Source of the DNA: Bacilli bacterium
Lineage (GTDB): Bacteria; Bacillota_I; Bacilli_A; RF39; UBA660
Assembly (NCBI GenBank): GCA_024693165.1
Contig: JAILLM010000022.1
Span: 1 to 12,948, forward strand
Reading direction: 5' to 3'
DNA: 12,948 nucleotides
Both the position numbers and the translations under genes were made by a program. A model generated the notes under the pieces. The model had not been told where the DNA came from. It worked only from the letters and a program-made list of their open reading frames with translations, and made no database searches. Positions 6,543-12,937 of this stretch are shown here, piece after piece (position 1 is the first letter of the stretch; each line of letters begins with the position of its first letter).

Positions 6543-7529
6543 CTATTTTATGAAATTTTTTACTAATTTTTGTTTTTCTCCTAATTCATTATTATTAAAG
6601 TCTTTATAATATTGTCTTAAAAAATATGCTTTATCCAAATCATTATTGAATATTTGATCTACAAAATTAAGCACTCCTTCATCATCAATATTATCATAAC
6701 CTTTATAAGTATATATATCATTTAATCTATTAATTCTATGTTTAATATAAGCTTCATCAAGATCTTTTTTACAAGCTAATAATAAATGTACAAACATATT
6801 TATATTGTTTTGCCATATAACAGGTTCAAAAGTACCATTAGGTAATCTATACTCAATAGTATTCTTGATATTCCTATTCTCTAAATCAAATAGTTTAACA
6901 TTTTTAAAATTAAAATCTTGAAACTTCTCTTGATTACCAAGTGCAATTATAACTGAAGCTAAACATGATTTATATAAACTATTCTTTTCAATATAATCAT
7001 GTAAATCTATAGCTATTGGGTAAGCCATTAAATTTATAGCTTCTCTTAATCTGTTATACTCACCACTTGAATATCTAAAAATAATATTTTCATAAGCCAT
7101 AATAAGCTTAGTTAAATTAATCCATGCTTTTGTATCATATCCTAAGATATCAGCACCAACATGAACATGAGCACCAGTGTATTCATCATCATCTGCACCA
7201 GCAATGCTTAAAAAAGTACAGACTTCATTTAATACATTCCAAGTATCTTCATTATTATTTAAGATTGGTGAAACTATCTCTCCACCTTCATCTAAAGATG
7301 TTTCTTTGATAGCTTTCCAATTAAGTTTCATCATTTGTAAAAACTCATTTGCTCCGATTACTTTATAATGATTAAACTCCACTTCTACACCAAATTGAAT
7401 ATGCTCATCTATTTCTAAATTATTTCTATAAGTAAGATAGTAATACTTTAAATAATCTTTTAAGTCTTTTAAATCAGTACTTTTGAATTTACTAAATTGA
7501 GTATTTTTTGTTAATTCAAATCTACCCAT
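6543..7529 (-). CDS. Putative amidoligase (carboxylate-amine ligase, Amidoligase_2-like)
   Basis: A 328-residue protein that fits the COOH-NH2 ligase superfamily related to glutamate-cysteine ligase and glutamine synthetase. Visible motifs are FGVEVEF (46-52, metal-binding glutamates 49 and 51), DEGGEIVSP (80-88), GAHVHVG (119-125, His121 and His123) and IEYRLPNGT (225-233, Arg228). These are in the order and spacing typical of the family, which joins an amino group to a carboxylate using ATP. Substrates are unknown; related enzymes are predicted to make small peptides or modify proteins or wall peptides. No peptide precursor or other ligase gene is seen beside it. The start has GGGAG 9 bases upstream and an extended -10 (7559-7564). 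No terminator separates it from the MerR gene, so some read-through into merR is likely. The C-terminal 80 residues are helical and lysine-rich. Confidence 0.75.
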   Translation of the reverse strand: MGRFELTKNTQFSKFKSTDLKDLKDYLKYYYLTYRNNLEIDEHIQFGVEVEFNHYKVIGANEFLQMMKLNWKAIKETSLDEGGEIVSPILNNNEDTWNVLNEVCTFLSIAGADDDEYTGAHVHVGADILGYDTKAWINLTKLIMAYENIIFRYSSGEYNRLREAINLMAYPIAIDLHDYIEKNSLYKSCLASVIIALGNQEKFQDFNFKNVKLFDLENRNIKNTIEYRLPNGTFEPVIWQNNINMFVHLLLACKKDLDEAYIKHRINRLNDIYTYKGYDNIDDEGVLNFVDQIFNNDLDKAYFLRQYYKDFNNNELGEKQKLVKNFIK

Positions 7530-7558
7530 AAACCGTTACTCCCTTAATTGCACTATAT

Positions 7559-7567
7559 TTTATAACA
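7559..7567 (-). promoter_or_regulatory. Extended -10 promoter of the amidoligase gene
   Basis: The minus strand reads TGTTATAAA, with the hexamer at 7559-7564. It is fused to the end of the U-tract of the SDR terminator. A possible -35 (TTGCTT, 7580-7585) is the loop of that terminator but the 15-bp spacing is short. The leader is about 23 bases. Confidence 0.6.
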
Positions 7568-7591
7568 AAAAAAAGTAATAAGCAAATTACT
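7567..7591 (-). terminator. Terminator of the SDR gene
   Basis: ATTACT (7586-7591) and AGTAAT (7574-7579) pair across a 6-base loop, and on the minus strand eight U (7567-7574) follow. The TAA stop of the SDR gene (7587-7589) is inside the stem. Confidence 0.75.
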
Positions 7592-8243
7592 CACTTACTA
7601 CTTTTACTGTACCACTCTTTTTAGTATCCATTAAACTAACTACCTCATCAAGAGCTTTATCTAAAGGAACAAAATTAATTAACTCCTTAATATCAGGATC
7701 AAAATTATTCATTTTAGTATCTAACCAACCAAAACAAATAGCATTTATTTTTAAATTCTTATACTTATCTGCATACATTTTAGTAATTAAATTAAGACTA
7801 GCCTTTGAACAATCATATTCACTTGATATTTCATCATAAGAATCAATTGCATTATCACTAGATATATTAATTATTGAACCCTCATGCATTAAAGGTGCAA
7901 AATATCTAATTAACATAAAAGGTGCAATTAAATTAACTTTATAAACATCTATAAATGACTTAAATGATTTATCTTCAAGTGATGTATTTATTTCTATCGC
8001 AGCATTATTAATTAAACAATTAATATTCATATCTTTAAGATCTAAATACATCTTATGAATAGATTCTTCACTAGATAAATCACATTTATAAAGCATAGTT
8101 TTATCAGGATATAAATCATGTAAGTTTTTTACTTCATCAGAATGACTATTATAATGTAATACTACAAAATGATTATCTTCCAATAATCTTTTTGCTAAAA
8201 CAATACCTAATCCACTAGAAGCTCCAGTTAATAAAACATTCAT
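7587..8243 (-). CDS. Short-chain dehydrogenase/reductase (FabG-like)
   Basis: A 218-residue classical SDR. The cofactor motif TGASSGLG is at 6-13, the structural NNAA at 79-82, the conserved Asn in VNL at 104, the catalytic Ser at 128 or 129 in INISSD, and the YxxxK pair at Tyr143 and Lys147. All active-site residues are present. It is slightly short (usual 240-250) because the C-terminal substrate loop is reduced, and ends KSGTVKVVSE. It should reduce or oxidise a carbonyl/alcohol with NAD(P)H; a 3-oxoacyl-ACP reductase role is possible but the substrate is unknown. The ribosome binding site GGGAGG lies 7 bases before the ATG. A strong hairpin with a U-tract ends only 17 bases before that ATG and no promoter fits in between, so expression probably relies on read-through from the upstream gene. 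Confidence 0.88.
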   Translation of the reverse strand: MNVLLTGASSGLGIVLAKRLLEDNHFVVLHYNSHSDEVKNLHDLYPDKTMLYKCDLSSEESIHKMYLDLKDMNINCLINNAAIEINTSLEDKSFKSFIDVYKVNLIAPFMLIRYFAPLMHEGSIINISSDNAIDSYDEISSEYDCSKASLNLITKMYADKYKNLKINAICFGWLDTKMNNFDPDIKELINFVPLDKALDEVVSLMDTKKSGTVKVVSE

Positions 8244-8260
8244 ACTAATACCTCCCTATT

Positions 8261-8285
8261 AAAAAAACTCGTAATTACGAGTTTT
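8261..8285 (-). terminator. Perfect palindromic terminator or attenuator between the zinc-ribbon and SDR genes
   Basis: AAAACTCGT and ACGAGTTTT pair around AATT over 8264-8285, a perfect 22-base palindrome. Seven U follow on the minus strand (8261-8267). It overlaps the stop of the zinc-ribbon gene (8284-8286). The next gene starts at 8243 with its ribosome binding site right behind the U-tract. Confidence 0.8.
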
Positions 8286-8850
8286 AAAGTTTACTTCCAC
8301 AATTATCGCAGAACTTTTCTCCTGGTTTTACTTTATTTCCACAATTCTTACAAAAGTTAACACTTCCTCTTGAAGATGATGATTCACTAGTACTTGATCC
8401 ACCAGTAAATCCAGCTTTAATATTATCAACAGTAGAATCATTTAAGAAACCATTTTTACTATAAGTTCCATCATCATATTTAAAATTACCAAAAGCAAAT
8501 ATAAATACGAAAATACCATAAAAAATAGTAGCTATAATTCTTAAATCTGATTCTGGAGTAAATCTTCTACAAATTGAATAAATAATATTAATTCCAGCTA
8601 CAGTTGCAACTAATCCTCCAATAAATGGAATAAATCCTAAGAATAATAAAATAAACCAAATAACATCAAGTTTAGCAATATCTACTGTTGCAACATAAAC
8701 ATTATAGAATGGAATTAAACTCTTCCATCCTTCCACTCCTGCTTTTTCAAATAATTTATAATTAGCAACTAAAGCAATTATTGCGAATACTAATGCTATT
8801 AAAAAAAATGTCATAAAAAATGTAAAAAATACAGTTATTAATGAATACAT
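8284..8850 (-). CDS. DUF5684-like membrane protein with C-terminal zinc ribbon
   Basis: A 188-residue protein. Hydrophobic segments lie at about 4-29, 62-92 (probably two passes) and 104-121. Between the first two is FEKAGVEGWKSLIPFYNVYV (34-53), the signature loop of the DUF5684 family of small membrane proteins. A Ser/Gly-rich linker (149-164) leads to a C-terminal zinc ribbon, FCKNC at 166-170 and FCDNC at 180-184, with four cysteines (167, 170, 181, 184). With the ribbon at the very end, it should sit in the cytoplasm. The function of the family is not known. The ribosome binding site AAGGAGG is strong. A TATGAT at 8875-8880 could be a -10, but no -35 fits well. Confidence 0.82.
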   Translation of the reverse strand: MYSLITVFFTFFMTFFLIALVFAIIALVANYKLFEKAGVEGWKSLIPFYNVYVATVDIAKLDVIWFILLFLGFIPFIGGLVATVAGINIIYSICRRFTPESDLRIIATIFYGIFVFIFAFGNFKYDDGTYSKNGFLNDSTVDNIKAGFTGGSSTSESSSSRGSVNFCKNCGNKVKPGEKFCDNCGSKL

Positions 8851-8888
8851 AATAATTCCTCCTTAAACTAGAATATCATATTAAACTA

Positions 8889-9371
8889 TTACTTATCAAT
8901 ACGACTAATTCTTTTTTTCTTTACTTCAACAGTAGGAATAGCACACTCTATCTCACCATTTAAATATTTTAATTCATTAACATATAAATCTTTTTGAGAA
9001 TCATCTAAGTAATATTCATCTTCCATAATTAATTCTTCTAAATAAAAGAAATCTTCTGGTTTATAATTACTAACAAATTCCCTCATAGTATTATTTCTAA
9101 TTGAATTTCTATAAGCAATTAGATTATCTTTAATAATAACTTTCTCTGCTAAGAATATTTTTACTTGTGCATTATCTAATTCTTCAAAATATGCCATTGC
9201 AAGTATTACATTAACGTCTCTTGGTTTATCATTTTTTAAAAGATTATAAACTTCTTTTGCACTCATATTAGTTTCTTCAATATTTTCTACTAAATTAAAC
9301 ATCTTTTGAATTTCTTCTTCAGAATAAAAACCTTCAATAGAAACATAAAAATCTTTTTTAGAATAAATCAT
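8889..9371 (-). CDS. Unknown 160-residue acidic protein
   Basis: I do not recognise a family. The protein is soluble, predicted largely helical and acidic through most of its length, with a basic end (EVKKKRISRIDK). There is no signal peptide or membrane segment. Tandem helical stretches (YSEEEIQKMFNLVENIEE near 16-33, SAKEVYNLLKND near 37-48) hint at a small all-alpha fold. Its ATG overlaps the TGA stop of the YfcE-like gene in an ATGA arrangement (9368-9371), with GAGGTG 5 bases before the start, so the two are translationally coupled. A role linked to that phosphodiesterase is possible. Confidence 0.78.
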   Translation of the reverse strand: MIYSKKDFYVSIEGFYSEEEIQKMFNLVENIEETNMSAKEVYNLLKNDKPRDVNVILAMAYFEELDNAQVKIFLAEKVIIKDNLIAYRNSIRNNTMREFVSNYKPEDFFYLEELIMEDEYYLDDSQKDLYVNELKYLNGEIECAIPTVEVKKKRISRIDK

Positions 9372-9868
9372 ATACTCACCTCTTCTAAAATATTACCATC
9401 TATATCCTTTATGTATATTTTATCACTAATAATCATATATGTGTGTTTAAAATCTCTAGGTAAACTAATAGATCCTGGGTTAATTATAGGAATATTCATA
9501 TATTCTTTAACTCCAGAAATGTGAGTATGTCCTGAGATTATATAATCAATGTTATCAAAATCAAATGAATAAAGTAAATGGCCATGAGTAAAAAAGAAAT
9601 TCTTATTATTAATTCTTTCAATATAATAATCATTAAGTTTGAAATCTAATAACTTTTCAACATAATATGTATCATTATTACCTCTAATACCTATTATTTT
9701 ATCTTTATATAAATTAAGAGTTTCAGATATTAAATAATCATCACTAGTATTACTAAGAATATCTCCAAGTAAAACTATTTTATCTGGAAGTTCTAATTTA
9801 ACTATCTTTTCAAACTCACTTAAATAAGCTTTAACACCATGCAAATCTGATACTACTAAATACTTCAT
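9368..9868 (-). CDS. yfcE: YfcE/MJ0936-type metallophosphoesterase
   Basis: A 166-residue calcineurin-like phosphoesterase of the small YfcE/MJ0936 group. All metal-binding blocks are present in order: SDLHG (Asp8, His10), LGD (Asp36), GNND (63-66), THGH (94-97), SGHTH (112-116) and NPGS (130-133). These bind two divalent metals and hydrolyse phosphodiesters; the natural substrate of the group is uncertain. Length is normal and nothing is missing. The ribosome binding site is AGAGGTGAT. A likely promoter is TGTTAAAAT at 9887-9895. Its stop overlaps the next start (ATGA), coupling it to the unknown acidic protein. It is divergent from the surface-protein gene at 9973 with 104 bases between them. 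I use the symbol for the family; orthology is likely but not proven. Confidence 0.88.
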   Translation of the reverse strand: MKYLVVSDLHGVKAYLSEFEKIVKLELPDKIVLLGDILSNTSDDYLISETLNLYKDKIIGIRGNNDTYYVEKLLDFKLNDYYIERINNKNFFFTHGHLLYSFDFDNIDYIISGHTHISGVKEYMNIPIINPGSISLPRDFKHTYMIISDKIYIKDIDGNILEEVSI

Positions 9869-9886
9869 ATCATCACCTCTATAATA

Positions 9887-9895
9887 ATTTTAACA
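9887..9895 (-). promoter_or_regulatory. Probable extended -10 for the yfcE-like gene
   Basis: The minus strand reads TGTTAAAAT, a one-mismatch TATAAT (9887-9892) with the TG extension, 18 bases before the ATG at 9868. No clear -35 box is seen. Confidence 0.45.
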
Positions 9896-9932
9896 TAAAT
9901 TCATTGTTTCGACATAAACAGACAAAAAATAT

Positions 9933-9944
9933 CACTTGAAAGTG
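9933..9944 (+). promoter_or_regulatory. Small hairpin in the leader of the surface-protein gene
   Basis: CACT-TGAA-AGTG is a perfect 4-bp stem with a four-base loop, 28 bases before the ATG at 9973. The heptamer ACATAAA also occurs twice in the divergent spacer (9893-9899 and 9912-9918). No convincing plus-strand promoter could be placed here; TCGACA at 9909-9914 resembles a -35 but no good -10 follows. The ribosome binding site is AAAGGAGG. Confidence 0.3.
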
Positions 9945-9972
9945 GAAAAATAGTTTTTGGAAAGGAGGATAA

Positions 9973-11409
9973 ATGAAAAAAATTGTTATTTTAATATTTT
10001 TAGTCATATTAATTCTAACAATACCTAAAGTTGATGCAATGGAAGTTACAAGAGTTAAGAATGATTATTATTACACCAGATATCATCCTAATGGTGTAAA
10101 ATACTCTGATCAAGATTATTCTTATTATATCGATGGAAAAATAGTTTATTGTATTGAACCAGGAGTAAAACTTGGAAGTGATTACTCAGAACTTGATAAT
10201 TATGATATTCCCTATGAAAACAAGTTAAGAATTATTTTAGCTGCTCATTTTGGTTATATGTATGAAAACAGAAAAGCTTATAAATATGCAATGGCTACTC
10301 AAAGTATCATATGGAAAGAAATACTTGGAACATATCCAGTATACTCTACTAAATTATGGGAAAAAGGAGAAATATTAGATTTAAGTTATTATATAAAAAA
10401 CATTGAAAATTCAATTAATAGATTTGAAAAGAAATTAAATCTAGTTACTAAAGACGATATTATCGTTGGAAAAACTTTAACATTCGAAGACATAAATGAT
10501 ACTATTTCAAATTATGATATTAGTGATTATAATGATTCAGATCCTTTGTTGGGAAATCTTGTTCATGTAAGATATGACACAGCTGGTCCACAAACATTAT
10601 CAATAAAAAGTAAAAGATATTATAAATCCAACTATAAAGTATATGGTGATGCTAATCATCAACACTTACTTATGCCAGGTGATATCCCAGAATTAGATTA
10701 TGAAAAAACTATTATTGTTAACCCTATCACAGTAAAGTTTAAAATAATTGATTCTGAAACTAAAGAAGAAGTCAATAATGTAACTCTTGAAGTAGATGGT
10801 AAAACAATTAAGAATAATGAAAAATATATTATTAACTATTATCATGTATTAGACATATCAATAAAAGAAGTTCCTGAAGGATATATCTTAGATGAAAGTA
10901 TAAAAAATTCAGAAAATTATAGTCAAAAAGAATATACCATAAAATTATCCATAGACCCGATTTATAACGATTATAAAGTACATAAAACTTATGATGAAGT
11001 AAATCCTGAAGAGAATGCCATATTCGAACTTATAAATAACGATACAGAAAAACTTCACGGGGTTTATTTCACAAACAAAGATGGAGATTTTGACTTACAT
11101 TTAAGATATGGAAATTATACATTAAATCAACTAAAAGGTATCGAAGGATACAATCTTGTTTCATATATTATTTACAACACCCAACCTAAAACTAGAACTG
11201 TAAAAACTATAAATCTTAATGATGAAAAAATATTAGATAATAATAAAGAAAAATTAATCGAAGAAAAACCTGAACAAAATGAAGTAAACATAACAGACGA
11301 GCAAGAACCCCTAGAACTTGTTCAAACTGGTAAAGACTATTCTCAATTATCATTCATATTATATTTCCTTTTAATATGTTTACTTAGAAAAAAAATAATT
11401 GCTATTTAG
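9973..11409 (+). CDS. Thioester-domain surface protein with LVQTG sorting-like tail
   Basis: A 478-residue exported protein. Residues 1-22 are a signal peptide, probably cut after Val-Asp-Ala. Residues about 25-210 look like a thioester domain: the cysteine of YCIEPG (Cys60) and the glutamine of TQSIIW (Gln110) are the pair that forms an internal thioester in Gram-positive adhesins, allowing covalent binding to host proteins. Cys60 is the only cysteine in the mature outer part. Two beta-rich Cna-B/SpaA-like domains follow (about 250-328 and 334-412); the second has YTLNQLKGIEGY where the usual pattern is Y-L-E-x-x-x-P-x-GY, so its isopeptide glutamate may be replaced by Gln. After a charged stalk come LVQTG (449-453), a hydrophobic stretch and RKK, a sortase-type signal with Val in place of Pro. 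It is the only plus-strand gene and ends inside the shared terminator. Confidence 0.85.
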   Translation: MKKIVILIFLVILILTIPKVDAMEVTRVKNDYYYTRYHPNGVKYSDQDYSYYIDGKIVYCIEPGVKLGSDYSELDNYDIPYENKLRIILAAHFGYMYENRKAYKYAMATQSIIWKEILGTYPVYSTKLWEKGEILDLSYYIKNIENSINRFEKKLNLVTKDDIIVGKTLTFEDINDTISNYDISDYNDSDPLLGNLVHVRYDTAGPQTLSIKSKRYYKSNYKVYGDANHQHLLMPGDIPELDYEKTIIVNPITVKFKIIDSETKEEVNNVTLEVDGKTIKNNEKYIINYYHVLDISIKEVPEGYILDESIKNSENYSQKEYTIKLSIDPIYNDYKVHKTYDEVNPEENAIFELINNDTEKLHGVYFTNKDGDFDLHLRYGNYTLNQLKGIEGYNLVSYIIYNTQPKTRTVKTINLNDEKILDNNKEKLIEEKPEQNEVNITDEQEPLELVQTGKDYSQLSFILYFLLICLLRKKIIAI

Positions 11410-11421
11410 CAATTATTTTTT
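11388..11421. terminator. Bidirectional terminator inside two overlapping convergent genes
   Basis: AAAAAATAATTGCT (11390-11403) pairs with AGCAATTATTTTTT (11408-11421) in a 14-bp stem with an ATTT loop. The A and T runs give a U-tract in both directions. It serves the surface-protein gene on the plus strand and the transglutaminase-like gene on the minus strand, and holds both stop codons. Confidence 0.88.
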
Positions 11422-11920
11422 CATTTGATTTAATCTTTTCTACAAATTCATTTAATGATAATCCATCAGTAAATTCATCAATCTCATAAACATGAATTAA
11501 ATCTCTATTTAAGTTTTCGATTAAATACATTCTTGGATATCTCTTTATAACAGCTTCAATTAAATCTTCTAATGAATCAAATACAATCTTATCATTAACC
11601 CATGAAGCTTCAACCCAATAATAATGTTCGTCATCATTAACTACTGTGAATGTATGTTTAGCAAGCTTATTAGGATCATCATAATTAATCATGAATGATC
11701 TTGGATGTAGTCCCTTCTCTTTTAAAAGATAAGCTGCATATTTAGCACTTTCAAAACAAGTACCTACTTTATATTCTTTAATCATGTCTATAGTCATTAT
11801 TCTATAGAATTCTTTAAAGTAGTTTTGTTTTGATTTAAAGTGTTTAACACCATTAGGTTCAACCCATCCATATGAAATCTCTTTCATTTGTTCTAATATT
11901 TCATTTACTGTATTTTCCAA
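11402..11920 (-). CDS. Transglutaminase-like (papain-fold) protein
   Basis: A 172-residue cytoplasmic protein with a transglutaminase/cysteine-protease core. KVGTCFESAKYAAYLL (51-66) contains the likely nucleophile Cys55 at the start of a helix, KHTF (88-91) the likely His89, and YYWVEASW (100-107) a Glu104 where this superfamily usually has Asp. The spacing and order suit the fold; the substrate is unknown. No signal peptide is present, which argues against a wall-crosslinking role. The start is a TTG at 11918-11920, supported by AGGTGAT just upstream, which overlaps the TAG stop of htpG; the first internal ATG (11 codons in) has no such site. It follows htpG by 8 bases, so the two form an operon. 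The last codons lie in the bidirectional terminator. Confidence 0.75.
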   Translation of the reverse strand: MENTVNEILEQMKEISYGWVEPNGVKHFKSKQNYFKEFYRIMTIDMIKEYKVGTCFESAKYAAYLLKEKGLHPRSFMINYDDPNKLAKHTFTVVNDDEHYYWVEASWVNDKIVFDSLEDLIEAVIKRYPRMYLIENLNRDLIHVYEIDEFTDGLSLNEFVEKIKSNEKIIAK

Positions 11921-11928
11921 TATATCAC

Positions 11929-12886
11929 CTATTTCGATAATTTTTCACAAATTAAATTTGTAATTTCAGTAGGATTATCAATTGGTAATCCTTCTATAAG
12001 TCTAGCTTGAGCATAAAGAATCTTTGTATAGTCTTTAAGTGCATCTGGATCAGTATTATATAATTCTTTTATCTTTTTAGCAATATCATGATTTTCATTG
12101 ATTTCTAAGACTTTCTTAGCATCAATATGTTCATCAGTTGGCATAGCATTAATTACTTTTTCCATTTCAATTGAAACATCACCTTCGCTTGTTAAACAAA
12201 CTGGATGATTCTTTAATTTATTAGTAAATTTGACAGTTGAAACATCACTTAATGAATCAGCCATTACTTTAAACATATCTTTTGCTTCTTCATTCTTTTT
12301 CTTTAAATCTTCTTTTTCTTCATCAGTTGATAAATCTACTTTATCAGAAGTAATATTAAGAACTTTTAATCCTTCATATTCACGAATTGTTTGCATTACA
12401 AATTCATCCATGTAATTTGTACAGAATAATACTTCGATATCTTTATCTTTAAATTCTTCTACGATTGGAAGTTTAGAAATCTTATCAACAGATTCACCAC
12501 ATACATAGTAGATATTCTTTTGATCTTTATCTTTTACTCTTTCAACATATTCTTTTAAAGTAATAAACTTTTTATCTTTACTTGATTCATATACAAGTAA
12601 GTCTTGTAATTCATCTTTCTTCATACCAAATTCATTATAAATATTGAATTTAATATTCATACCAAAGTTTTTAAAGAATTTAACATATTCATCTCTATCA
12701 TCATTTTGAAGTGCAAGTAATTCCTTTTTGATTTTAGATTCAATATTCTTAGCGATTACTTTTAAACTTCTATCTTGTTGTAACATTTCTCTTGAAATAT
12801 TAAGCGATAAATCAGGAGTATCTACAACACCTTTTACAAATGAATAATAATCTGGTAAAAGATCCTTACACTTATCCATAATAAGT
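11929..12886 (-). CDS. htpG: HtpG (Hsp90 chaperone), middle and C-terminal part, interrupted at its 5' side
   Basis: This stretch is the Hsp90 protein HtpG from within the middle domain to the end. It begins VLIMDKCKDLLPDYYSF, continues SLNISREMLQQDRSLKVIAK (the best conserved middle-domain block), NFGMNIKFNIYNEFG, GESVDKISKLP, and the C-terminal dimerisation domain. HtpG normally has about 300 more residues before this point (ATPase domain and start of the middle domain). The ATG at 12877-12879 is the internal Met of LIMDKC and has no proper ribosome binding site, so it is not the natural start. Going further upstream on the minus strand the frame meets TAA at 12901-12903 and 12913-12915. 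The missing preceding residues are found on the opposite strand at 12887-12948, so the gene is broken by an inversion. As drawn, no intact chaperone can be made. Confidence 0.9.
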
Positions 12887-12897
12887 ACACCATATGA
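12887..12897 (+). repeat. Left inverted repeat of the htpG segment
   Basis: ACACCATATGA; its partner at 12938-12948 is TCAAATGGTGT, whose reverse complement is ACACCATTTGA. Ten of eleven bases match, with the outer seven identical, so the crossover probably lies in ACACCAT. Confidence 0.85.
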
Positions 12898-12937
12898 TTT
12901 TTATACTAAAGATTATGAAAAGGGATTAAAGTTATAT

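Noticed and set aside
7124..7368. Two plus-strand open frames inside the amidoligase gene
   Set aside because: Low-complexity His/Leu/Ser-rich translations opposite a gene with clear family motifs; shadows of the real frame.
9306..9524. Plus-strand open frame over the YfcE-like and acidic-protein genes
   Set aside because: It is antisense to two well-supported coupled genes, has no ribosome binding site, and its residue make-up is that of an AT-rich shadow frame.
12877..12879. ATG at 12879 as the true start of a 316-residue protein
   Set aside because: It is the internal Met of the conserved LIMDKC of HtpG, lacks a good ribosome binding site, and the missing preceding residues are present on the other strand.
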